From assembly GCA_903873355.1 (NCBI GenBank), contig CAIQOG010000655.1:1-5502 (forward strand): DNA of 5,502 nt, read 5' to 3'. Positions 1 through 5,502 of this stretch are shown piece by piece. The position numbers and the translations under genes are program-made. The notes beneath the pieces are model-generated. The model did no database searches, had not been told where the DNA came from, and saw only the letters and a program-made list of their open reading frames with translations. This stretch comes from an uncultured Bacteroidales bacterium. GTDB lineage: Bacteria > Bacteroidota > Bacteroidia > Bacteroidales > Paludibacteraceae. Numbering within the stretch: the first letter of the stretch is position 1; the number at the start of each line of letters is the position of its first letter.

Positions 1-1635
1 ACTGATATTTCGGAGAAAAAGAAAGTTGAGCAGGATCTTATTATAGCCGTTGATGCTGCAAATAAAGCTAACAAAGCAAAATCGGAGTTTTTGGCAAATA
101 TGAGTCATGAGATTCGAACTCCGTTAAACAGTGTGATTGGATTTACCGACTTACTTAAAAAAACTCCACTTGCACCCTTGCAGGAGCAGTATGTGAAAAA
201 TGCCAACACTTCCGGTCATAACCTGTTGAGTATTATCAACGACATACTTGATTTTTCGAAAATTGAGGCAGGTATGATGGAATTAGAGATAATCACGACA
301 GATTTGATTGAAATATTAAATCAAAGCATTGATATAGTCAAATTGTCAGCATCGCAAAAAAATCTCGAAATACTATTGGATATAGACTCAAAACTACCTC
401 GATTTGCAGATGTTGATCCGGTTCGACTGAAACAGATTCTTACCAATTTACTTAGCAATGCTGTGAAATTTACTTCAAAAGGTGAAGTCGGGTTAGAAGT
501 TAGATATGAAGAGTTGACCAAAAGTTCCGGAAAAATTAAATTCTCTGTTCACGACACAGGTATAGGTATTAAAATTGAGGATCAGGTAAAACTATTTAAA
601 TCTTTCAGTCAGGCCGATAGCTCTACCACGCGTAAATTCGGTGGTACTGGACTCGGACTGGTTATCTCAGAAATGCTCGCAAAGAAAATGGATAGTACAA
701 TTAGTCTGAACAGCATTCCTGGCGAGGGAACTGTTTTCACGTTTGAAATCAGTACCAAAACCAAACAGGGCCAAACACCTGATATTTCAGCTTTAAAGTC
801 GATAAAACGCTGTCTCATAATTGATGACAATAAGAATGTCCGGATGATTCTTGAGCAGATACTTTCAAATTGGGGGATAGAATCCGTGAGTTGCGAAAAT
901 GGACAAATAGCTGTCGAAACGATCAATTCTTTAAAACCAATTGATGTAATTCTTTGCGATTACGAGTTGCCCGAACTTGATGGACTTGAAACAATCAAAC
1001 AAATTCAACAAAATTCAGATTCTTCAACGTTGAAAATCATCATGCTGTTTTCCACCTATGAACATCTGGATATTTGCAAAGATTGCGAAGATCTTGGTAT
1101 CATGTACAAACTTAGTAAACCTGTTAAATCAGATGAGTTATACAGTTGCTTGTGCGGTATCACTAATCCCACCAGAAAGAATAGCAATAATGCGTCAAGC
1201 GCTAGTCAACAGCCAGATAATCAACTGTTTTTAGAGCCAGTATCGGTTCTTATTGCTGAGGATAATTTATTCAATATGGTGCTGGCTAAAGCAATTGTTT
1301 CAGAGATTTTTTCTAATGCTAAGATTACAGAAGCCAGAAATGGCAAGGAAGCAGTAAGGTACTGGTTGAAAGAAAAACCCGATATGATACTAATGGATTT
1401 GCAAATGCCCGAAATGAGTGGATTGGAAGCAACTATTCAAATCAGAAAACAAGAAACAGAAGGACAACAAACTCCGATAATTGCATTAACCGCCGGAGTT
1501 TTGAAGGAAGAAAAGGAGAACTGTCTGAATGCCGGCATGAACGAATTTATAACAAAACCAATTGATCCGACCAAACTTAAAGAAATGATAATTCAGATAT
1601 ATAATTCGAAACATGCTATACTTCCCGAATCTTAA
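1..1635 (+). CDS. Hybrid sensor histidine kinase with two receiver domains (5' partial)
   Basis: The reading frame is open from base 1, so the gene starts left of the window; 544 codons plus TAA are visible. The first residues (TDISEKKKVEQDL) look like the end of a PAS/PAC domain running into a signalling helix, so a PAS sensor probably lies upstream. HisKA follows, with phospho-acceptor His at visible codon 36 in MSHEIRTP. HATPase_c has an N box (LTNLLSNAVKFT, about 147-158), G1 DTGIGI (185-190), an F box (FKSFSQAD) and G2 GGTGLGL. Receiver 1 (about 270-385) has the acidic pair DD, acceptor Asp 320 in CDYELPELDG and Lys 373. Receiver 2 (about 415-535) has ED, Asp 466 in MDLQMPEMSG, Thr 497 and Lys 519. 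A Ser/Asn/Gln-rich linker (about 391-408) joins the receivers. Both receivers keep their key residues. There is no C-terminal HPt or DNA-binding domain, so phosphate probably passes to a separate HPt or regulator. The internal TTG at 91 is not the start. The signal sensed cannot be inferred. Confidence 0.95.
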   Translation, partial: TDISEKKKVEQDLIIAVDAANKANKAKSEFLANMSHEIRTPLNSVIGFTDLLKKTPLAPLQEQYVKNANTSGHNLLSIINDILDFSKIEAGMMELEIITTDLIEILNQSIDIVKLSASQKNLEILLDIDSKLPRFADVDPVRLKQILTNLLSNAVKFTSKGEVGLEVRYEELTKSSGKIKFSVHDTGIGIKIEDQVKLFKSFSQADSSTTRKFGGTGLGLVISEMLAKKMDSTISLNSIPGEGTVFTFEISTKTKQGQTPDISALKSIKRCLIIDDNKNVRMILEQILSNWGIESVSCENGQIAVETINSLKPIDVILCDYELPELDGLETIKQIQQNSDSSTLKIIMLFSTYEHLDICKDCEDLGIMYKLSKPVKSDELYSCLCGITNPTRKNSNNASSASQQPDNQLFLEPVSVLIAEDNLFNMVLAKAIVSEIFSNAKITEARNGKEAVRYWLKEKPDMILMDLQMPEMSGLEATIQIRKQETEGQQTPIIALTAGVLKEEKENCLNAGMNEFITKPIDPTKLKEMIIQIYNSKHAILPES

Positions 1636-1649
1636 TCCATTTCGTTTTT

Positions 1650-2687
1650 ATGCTTAAAAAAATGCTTTGTTTTTTCATTCTGATTTTAACTCTATCAGCA
1701 CATAGTCAAAATAAAATCTGCCTCAGTCTTATTAATCGTGTTTCTGAAGATTCGCTTAGAAAATATGAATATACACTTGCAAGTGAGCTGTTTGGTGGTC
1801 GTAGAACGCATACTGATAAAGGTTTACTGACATCAAACTACATTTCCACCAAGTTCCGCTCAATCGGTTTGAAAGCTCCGTTCGGATCATCTTACACACA
1901 GATTATATCAATTCCTCTAAAACCGTTGCATTCTGCTCCACCTCTGATTGATGAAAAAATCTCGAACAATCTGAATAATGTTTCTGAAAGCAATTTTGCA
2001 GCTCAAAATATTATAGGAATTCTTCAGGGAAGAAACTCAAGAGAAAGTCATTTGGTGATTACTGCTCACCATGATCACATGGGACGTAGTGAAGATGGAA
2101 TCCTCTATGGTGCCGACGATAACGGAAGCGGTATTTCTGCCCTGATTGAAGTCAGCCGTATTTTAAGTGAGGCAGCAAAACAAGGAATCCGCTCAAAGCG
2201 AACAATCGTTTTTGTTTCAACCGATGCAGAAGAAAAAAAGCTTGTAGGTTCTGATTATTATGTAAATAACCCCGTTATACCCATTTCAAAAACTTATTGC
2301 AATGTAAATTTTGATATGATCGGGCGGATAGACAGTACTCATTTGGTTTCGAAAAGTCTGAATAATTACATTTATTGTATTTATAAAGACACTACAAATC
2401 AAGTGTTTAATGATTTGTATCTGAATAATCTGAATGAAAAATATACTCAATTAATCCTTGATGAGCGGTATGAAAAGGAAGCCGAAAGTATTGTTCCGTA
2501 TAGTTTGATAACACGTTCTGATCATTATCCGTTTATGAAAAAAGGAATACCTTCCATTTGGCTTTTTAGCGGTTTTCATGATGATTACCATCAAATTACC
2601 GACACGCCTGATAAAATCTGCTATCCTGAACTCAAAAAACGGGTACAGTTTGTGTTGGCACTGGTATGGAATCTGGCAAATAAATAA
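1650..2687 (+). CDS. Secreted M28-family zinc metallopeptidase
   Basis: This is a 345-aa protein. Residues 1-19 (MLKKMLCFFILILTLSAHS) form a signal peptide, with likely cleavage after AHS, so the enzyme should act in the periplasm or beyond; no lipobox is seen. The catalytic core matches peptidase family M28 (di-zinc aminopeptidase type). TAHHDHMG gives ligand His140 and Asp142. GADDNGSG gives bridging Asp157. DAEEKKLVGS gives general base Glu194 and ligand Glu195. NFDMIGR gives Asp222. SDHYPF is at 290-295. The late motif YHQITDTPDK gives His314 as the second zinc ligand. Ligand roles are assigned by analogy with Streptomyces and Aeromonas aminopeptidases. All are present, so the enzyme should be active; the substrate is unknown. 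ATG 1650 was chosen because it gives a basic n-region (MLKK) before the hydrophobic core; ATG 1662 would remove both lysines. No Shine-Dalgarno is seen. The gap of 14 nt after the kinase stop suggests co-transcription. Confidence 0.93.
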   Translation: MLKKMLCFFILILTLSAHSQNKICLSLINRVSEDSLRKYEYTLASELFGGRRTHTDKGLLTSNYISTKFRSIGLKAPFGSSYTQIISIPLKPLHSAPPLIDEKISNNLNNVSESNFAAQNIIGILQGRNSRESHLVITAHHDHMGRSEDGILYGADDNGSGISALIEVSRILSEAAKQGIRSKRTIVFVSTDAEEKKLVGSDYYVNNPVIPISKTYCNVNFDMIGRIDSTHLVSKSLNNYIYCIYKDTTNQVFNDLYLNNLNEKYTQLILDERYEKEAESIVPYSLITRSDHYPFMKKGIPSIWLFSGFHDDYHQITDTPDKICYPELKKRVQFVLALVWNLANK

Positions 2688-2691
2688 AAAT

Positions 2692-3657
2692 TTATCTTTT
2701 CCTCACTATCAGCACCGACCCAACCAACATTGGCATCACAAAATTAATCAGCCAGATACACATTCCTGCCAATGCTATTCCGATTACTTTCGGGCTGAAA
2801 ACTCCAATTACCAAAACGGCAATTGAACTTCGTACAGCAGCATCGGAGAAGGCGAACGATGGTGTAAATGTCACAAAAAGATAACTGGTTGGAATGGCGA
2901 TAAGAGCCTGTAATACACTCAGTTCAATCCCGAAAAACTTTAGCATAAAATAAAACTGAACGCAAAAAACCATATACCTGAACAGTGCAACTGAAATTAT
3001 TTGCAACAATTCCTTCGGCGAGTAATTTGAAAGACAATCTGTAAATTCCTTAATCCTGTCTGAAAATCTGCTTTTGTTGAATAGCGAACTGATTTGTGGA
3101 AGAAAGAAATAGATTAATCCAATTAAAATCAGACAAATAAGCACATAAAGCGGGTAGTAAATCGTGGCAGAATTATTGGTTTTAGTCGTTGCAAAAAACA
3201 GAATGCATGCAGGTAATCCGCATAAAGTCATGACCATGTTTTGTGTCAGACTACTCAACAAGCTGAGTGTAACGCCCGATTTTCGGTTTTCAGTATCAAG
3301 ATACATAACCCTTCCAACCAGATCACCGACACGGTTTGGAGTGAAAAAACCGGTAGTAATTCCTGCCAAAACCGATTTGACTGAGGTTTTCAAACTAATT
3401 GTCTGTACATGAACTGTCATCAGTTTCCACTTCAGGGATTCAATCAGCCAGTTTATGGGCAACAACAGAAAAACCACTACTAACCAGCTATACCGGCTAA
3501 CAGTAAACTGACTTAATTCAGCCACCAGCTCGTGATATTGTTTATAAGTTATAAGTTTGTAAGCAAGAAAGGAATAAGAGGCAACTAAAAAGAATAATCC
3601 CAAAATTCTGAATACTGATTTGTTTGAAGTTGATTTTAAGTTGTTATGATGGTTCAT
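2692..3657 (-). CDS. Flippase-like integral membrane protein (LPG synthase TM / UPF0104 family)
   Basis: This is a 321-aa hydrophobic protein with roughly eight predicted membrane segments, near residues 15-35, 57-73, 131-157, 167-187, 214-240, 248-265, 274-289 and 291-315. Family signatures are ESLKWKLM (73-80) after the second segment and the loop GITTGFFTPNRVGDLVGR (99-116), which is typical of the family sharing the transmembrane region of lysylphosphatidylglycerol synthase (PF03706, TIGR00374). It lacks the soluble aminoacyl-transfer domain of MprF, so it is not expected to make lysyl-PG. Proteins of this stand-alone type are usually annotated as putative flippases or lipid-glycan accessory proteins; the reaction is not established from sequence. 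ATG at 3657 lies 19 nt beyond the stop of the upstream GtrA gene, so the two are probably one operon. The stop is 4 bp from the stop of the opposing M28 gene, with no terminator hairpin between them. Confidence 0.88.
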   Translation of the reverse strand: MNHHNNLKSTSNKSVFRILGLFFLVASYSFLAYKLITYKQYHELVAELSQFTVSRYSWLVVVFLLLPINWLIESLKWKLMTVHVQTISLKTSVKSVLAGITTGFFTPNRVGDLVGRVMYLDTENRKSGVTLSLLSSLTQNMVMTLCGLPACILFFATTKTNNSATIYYPLYVLICLILIGLIYFFLPQISSLFNKSRFSDRIKEFTDCLSNYSPKELLQIISVALFRYMVFCVQFYFMLKFFGIELSVLQALIAIPTSYLFVTFTPSFAFSDAAVRSSIAVLVIGVFSPKVIGIALAGMCIWLINFVMPMLVGSVLIVRKR

Positions 3658-3676
3658 GAGTGAATTTTTATCTTTT

Positions 3677-4177
3677 TTATTGAGGTGTTTGAGGTCTGAA
3701 TGTAAATTTCTTCTGTGAAAAATAGCTGAACATGGTAGTGAAAATTGTAATGATCATTTTTGATGGCGTAGGGAACAAACCAATAAGTTCAACCAGAATT
3801 TTCAGACCAATATAATTCAAAAGCAGGTTGGCCAATACCACCAGCGAATAACGGAACAGTTGAGTACTGCCACTATGTTTTGAAGTAGAAAAAGTAACAT
3901 ACTTTTGAAGCAAAAACCCGGTGAATAAAGTGATTGGGAAAGTAAACAACAATGCTGCAATGTGTGAACTAAGTGTCTCAAAACCAATATTTACCATTTG
4001 GTGTTTCAATACAAAATTATAAACAATGAAGTATAAAATCCAGTCGAATATCATATTTCCCACACCGGAAACTCCATACCTGAAAAACTGTAAAGGCATG
4101 TATTTTCGGAATGGAGGATAAAAAAAATCAATACAAATTCGTATGATTTCGCCTGTAGATATGAAAACCTTCCTCAT
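3677..4177 (-). CDS. GtrA-family membrane protein
   Basis: This is a 166-aa protein matching the GtrA family (PF04138), small four-helix membrane proteins thought to help move polyprenyl-phosphate-linked sugars across the inner membrane. FFRYGVSGVGNMIFDWILYF (31-50) is the family's opening motif. FTFPITLFTGFLLQKYVTF (78-96) and FSYFSQKKFTF (150-160) are the two closing F-rich motifs after TM2 and TM4. Predicted helices lie near 36-56, 70-95, 108-131 and 138-158. The N-terminal segment DFFYPPFRKYMPLQ precedes the first helix and, as far as I recall, occurs in Bacteroidales GtrA proteins. That supports the ATG at 4177 over the internal Met27. The gene is first in a minus-strand pair with the flippase-like gene and is divergent from rsmA. 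No glycosyltransferase is adjacent within the window, so the sugar donor and the modified glycan are unknown. Confidence 0.92.
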   Translation of the reverse strand: MRKVFISTGEIIRICIDFFYPPFRKYMPLQFFRYGVSGVGNMIFDWILYFIVYNFVLKHQMVNIGFETLSSHIAALLFTFPITLFTGFLLQKYVTFSTSKHSGSTQLFRYSLVVLANLLLNYIGLKILVELIGLFPTPSKMIITIFTTMFSYFSQKKFTFRPQTPQ

Positions 4178-4232
4178 TGGGTTCTTGCAGGATCTTTGGT
4201 TCGGATTGTTAGTAATGGTCGCACTTTTTTGT

Positions 4233-4240
4233 TACCTTTG
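4233..4240 (+). promoter_or_regulatory. Putative rsmA promoter, -7 box
   Basis: TACCTTTG matches the Bacteroidota housekeeping-sigma -7 consensus TAnnTTTG exactly and is followed by TGCAA. Transcription would start near 4246, giving a leader of about 95 nt before the rsmA ATG at 4342. The -33 element is poor: an ATTG at 4205-4208 is about 24 nt upstream, slightly farther than usual. This is a motif-based inference only. Confidence 0.5.
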
Positions 4241-4276
4241 TGCAATTGAATTAACGTAATCAGTCTGTTTATATTG

Positions 4277-4284
4277 CAAAGATA
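4277..4284 (-). promoter_or_regulatory. Putative gtrA-flippase operon promoter, -7 box
   Basis: On the minus strand this reads TATCTTTG, an exact TAnnTTTG match followed by CAATA. Transcription would start near 4270 and run left, giving a leader of about 93 nt before the GtrA ATG at 4177. No good TTTG -33 element is seen at the usual spacing; the nearest, ATTG (minus strand, 4303-4300), is about 15 nt away. The box faces the rsmA box, so the two predicted transcripts overlap slightly at their 5' ends. Confidence 0.42.
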
Positions 4285-4341
4285 CAGTTTATTAGGATAC
4301 AATTTTATATCATTACAGAATTCCACAAATTTTCATAAATC

Positions 4342-5118
4342 ATGTCACAAGTCAGAGCCAAAAAACATTTAGGACAACATTTTCTACGCGACAAAGAAAT
4401 TGCCCGCCGCATAGCCGAGAGTCTGGAAGTCACTTCGCCAACTCAGGTACTCGAAATTGGTCCTGGAATGGGTGTGCTGACCGAATTTCTGCTTGAAAAT
4501 AAAGACATTAAACTAACCGCAGTTGAAGTTGATACCGAATCGGTGGCATATTTACATGAACATTATCCCGGTTTGAAAGTTATTGAAGGTGATTTTCTGA
4601 AAATGGATTTGAAGTCGCTTTTTACCGAAAAATTTTATGTTATTGGTAACTTCCCATACAACATTTCCAGTCAGATATTTTTTAAAGTATTGGAAAACAA
4701 AGATTTGATTCCGTGCTGTGCCGGAATGATTCAAAAAGAAGTGGCCGAACGTATTGCAGCACCTCCTGGAAGTAAAACCTATGGAATTCTGAGCGTTTTG
4801 ATGCAGGCATACTTCAAAATTGAATACCTTTTCACGGTTCATGAGCATGTATTCGACCCGCCACCTAAAGTGAAATCGGCAGTAATTCGCTTTACCCGAA
4901 ACGATGTTTCGAAGATTGAGTGCAACGAACAACTTTTTAAAACCGTTGTGAAAACTGCTTTCAATCAGCGTCGTAAAACCCTTCGAAATTCGCTGAAACC
5001 ACTTGGAATAATAAATGAATCTCTTTTTGCCGATCCATTATTCGATTTACGTCCGGAACGCTTAGATGTCGCAACATTTGTAGATTTGACGAATCGGTTG
5101 GAAGCAGCTATGAAATAA
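4342..5118 (+). CDS. rsmA: 16S rRNA (adenine1518-N6/adenine1519-N6)-dimethyltransferase
   Basis: RsmA (KsgA) uses S-adenosylmethionine to dimethylate two adjacent adenines in the 3'-terminal hairpin of 16S rRNA, a late checkpoint of 30S assembly in the cytoplasm. The 258-aa length is normal for the family. The N-terminus KKHLGQHFLRD (7-17) is diagnostic. SAM-binding motif I is LEIGPGMG (37-44), the acidic strand-2 end is AVEVD (60-64), and GDF (83-85) follows. Catalytic motif IV is NFPYNISS (103-110), with Phe where proteobacteria have Leu. FDPPPKVKSAV (171-181), FNQRRKTLRNSL (207-218) and RPERL (238-242 region) complete the family pattern. ATG 4342 places the KKHLGQHFL motif at the usual distance from the start. 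The upstream bases (TTTTCATAAATC) are A/T-rich with no Shine-Dalgarno, as is common in Bacteroidota. The gene appears monocistronic, with a promoter in the divergent spacer and a strong hairpin directly after the stop. Confidence 0.98.
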   Translation: MSQVRAKKHLGQHFLRDKEIARRIAESLEVTSPTQVLEIGPGMGVLTEFLLENKDIKLTAVEVDTESVAYLHEHYPGLKVIEGDFLKMDLKSLFTEKFYVIGNFPYNISSQIFFKVLENKDLIPCCAGMIQKEVAERIAAPPGSKTYGILSVLMQAYFKIEYLFTVHEHVFDPPPKVKSAVIRFTRNDVSKIECNEQLFKTVVKTAFNQRRKTLRNSLKPLGIINESLFADPLFDLRPERLDVATFVDLTNRLEAAMK

Positions 5119-5122
5119 ATAT

Positions 5123-5157
5123 AAAGCCATTACAGAAATTTCTGTAATGGCTTTTTT
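5123..5157. terminator. Bidirectional intrinsic terminator between rsmA and glnS
   Basis: Bases 5123-5154 are a perfect 32-nt palindrome centred between 5138 and 5139 (left arm AAAGCCATTACAGAAA). With an AATT loop it forms a stem of 14 bp. On the plus strand it runs into T6 (5152-5157), a standard intrinsic terminator starting 4 nt after the rsmA stop. On the minus strand the hairpin is followed by TTTATATTTATTT, a U-rich though interrupted tract, so it can plausibly also end the glnS transcript, whose stop is about 40 nt upstream on that strand. Confidence 0.88.
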
Positions 5158-5160
5158 AAT

Positions 5161-5195
5161 AATTGGAAATTGAGCAATTGAAAATTGAAGAATTA
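5161..5195. repeat. Short AATTG-periodic tract
   Basis: AATTG occurs at 5161, 5168, 5176 and 5183, followed by AATTA at 5191, a spacing of 7, 8, 7 and 8 nt. On the minus strand it reads as repeated CAATT within T-rich sequence. It sits between the terminator and the glnS stop codon, which its last unit overlaps. It is a degenerate low-complexity repeat of unknown function. Confidence 0.5.
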
Positions 5196-5502
5196 TCTCC
5201 CCTGTTCCTTTGCCCAGCTGTCTTTCAGGGAAACGGTGCGGTTGAAAACCAGCTTATCGGGTGTAGAGTCCAAATCAACATTGAAATAACCGATGCGCTG
5301 GAACTGGAAATGATCGAGTGGTTTGGCAGTTTTCAATGAAGTTTCCACCTTACAATTCGTCAATACTTTCAGTGAGTCAGGATTCAGCAGGTCGCGGAAA
5401 TCGCGCTCGTCAGCCGAAGGATTTTCAACGCTGAATAAGCGGTCGTACAAGCGTACTTCGGCATCAAGACAGTTTGTAGCTGAAACCCAGTGAAGCGTTC
5501 CT
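5193..5502 (-). CDS. glnS: Glutaminyl-tRNA synthetase, C-terminal end (partial)
   Basis: GlnRS charges tRNA-Gln with glutamine in the cytoplasm. Only the last 102 codons plus TAA are inside the window; the frame stays open to the right edge, so the start and the class I catalytic motifs (HIGH, KMSKS-type) lie outside. The visible part is the end of the anticodon-binding beta-barrel. GTLHWVSA at the edge, then EVRLYDRLFSVENP, LLNPDSL, FQFQRIGYFNVD and VFNRTVSLKDSWAK align motif by motif with the C-terminus of E. coli GlnS (there: IHWVSA, EIRLYDRLFSVPNP, INPESL, FQFEREGYF, VFNRTVGLRDTWAK). An in-frame TTG at 5450 is an internal leucine codon, not the start. The gene converges on rsmA and probably shares its terminator. 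Having GlnRS suggests that Gln-tRNA need not be made by the GatCAB amidotransferase route. Confidence 0.97.
   Translation of the reverse strand, partial: GTLHWVSATNCLDAEVRLYDRLFSVENPSADERDFRDLLNPDSLKVLTNCKVETSLKTAKPLDHFQFQRIGYFNVDLDSTPDKLVFNRTVSLKDSWAKEQGR

Noticed and set aside
321..521. Minus-strand open frame of 66 codons
   Set aside because: Lies wholly inside the HisKA/HATPase coding sequence and has no recognisable motif; it is a shadow of the kinase gene.
609..926. Minus-strand open frame of 105 codons
   Set aside because: Opposite the conserved HATPase and receiver 1 coding sequence, with no family resemblance.
2684..2695. Small inverted repeat ATAAA-AA-TTTAT at the M28/flippase junction
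   Set aside because: Only 5 A/T pairs with a 2-nt loop; too weak to be a terminator.
2578..2826. Plus-strand open frame of 82 codons spanning the M28/flippase junction
   Set aside because: Overlaps the conserved C-terminal zinc-ligand region of M28 and the 3' end of the flippase gene; the composition does not look like a protein.
3164..3412. Plus-strand open frame of 82 codons
   Set aside because: Antisense to the TPNRVGDLVGR signature region of the flippase-like gene; a shadow.
4311..4320. CATTACAGAA upstream of rsmA repeats within the terminator arm at 5129-5138
   Set aside because: Ten-base matches are expected several times by chance in 5.5 kb, and no longer homology flanks them.
4552..4932. 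Minus-strand open frame of 126 codons
   Set aside because: Antisense to rsmA motifs IV and FDPPPKVKSAV; no independent support.
1..5502. Search for tRNA, rRNA, CRISPR repeats, insertion-sequence ends, riboswitches, toxin-antitoxin or defence genes
   Set aside because: Nothing recognisable by eye. The window is densely coding with known families, and the longest non-coding stretch is 164 bp (4178-4341).

Overview
This window looks like ordinary chromosome from a member of the Bacteroidota (Bacteroidales-like). The reasons are the AT-rich base composition, the lack of Shine-Dalgarno sequences in front of the genes, two exact matches to the Bacteroidota -7 promoter box TAnnTTTG, a KsgA with the NFPYNISS form of motif IV, a GtrA protein with an N-terminus (DFFYPPFRKYMPLQ) that I recall from Bacteroidales homologues, and a PAS-type hybrid histidine kinase. 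I cannot fix the genus from the sequence alone.

Layout, left to right. (1) Bases 1-1635 (+) hold the C-terminal part of a hybrid sensor histidine kinase: end of a PAS/PAC linker, HisKA, HATPase_c and two complete receiver domains. Its sensor part lies off the left edge. (2) After 14 nt, on the same strand, comes a secreted M28-family zinc peptidase (1650-2687), possibly co-transcribed with the kinase. (3) Only 4 bp separate its stop from the stop of the opposing gene. That is a two-gene minus-strand unit made of a GtrA-family membrane protein (3677-4177, upstream) and a flippase-like/LPG-synthase-TM membrane protein (2692-3657, downstream). (4) A 164-bp divergent intergenic region (4178-4341) carries two putative promoters whose -7 boxes face one another. 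(5) rsmA/ksgA (4342-5118, +) encodes the 16S rRNA dimethyladenosine methyltransferase. (6) A 32-nt perfect palindrome followed by T6 acts as a probable shared terminator, followed by a short AATTG-periodic tract. (7) The 3' end of glnS, glutaminyl-tRNA synthetase, lies on the minus strand and runs off the right edge.

Functionally there are three groups. The first is a signalling protein next to an exported peptidase. The second is a pair of multi-pass membrane proteins probably concerned with lipid-linked sugar or envelope lipid handling. The third is translation housekeeping (rsmA, glnS). I see no mobile element, CRISPR, tRNA or rRNA, and no convincing undescribed system. The most notable points are the compact transcriptional architecture: face-to-face promoters, a 4-bp convergent junction and a bidirectional terminator.
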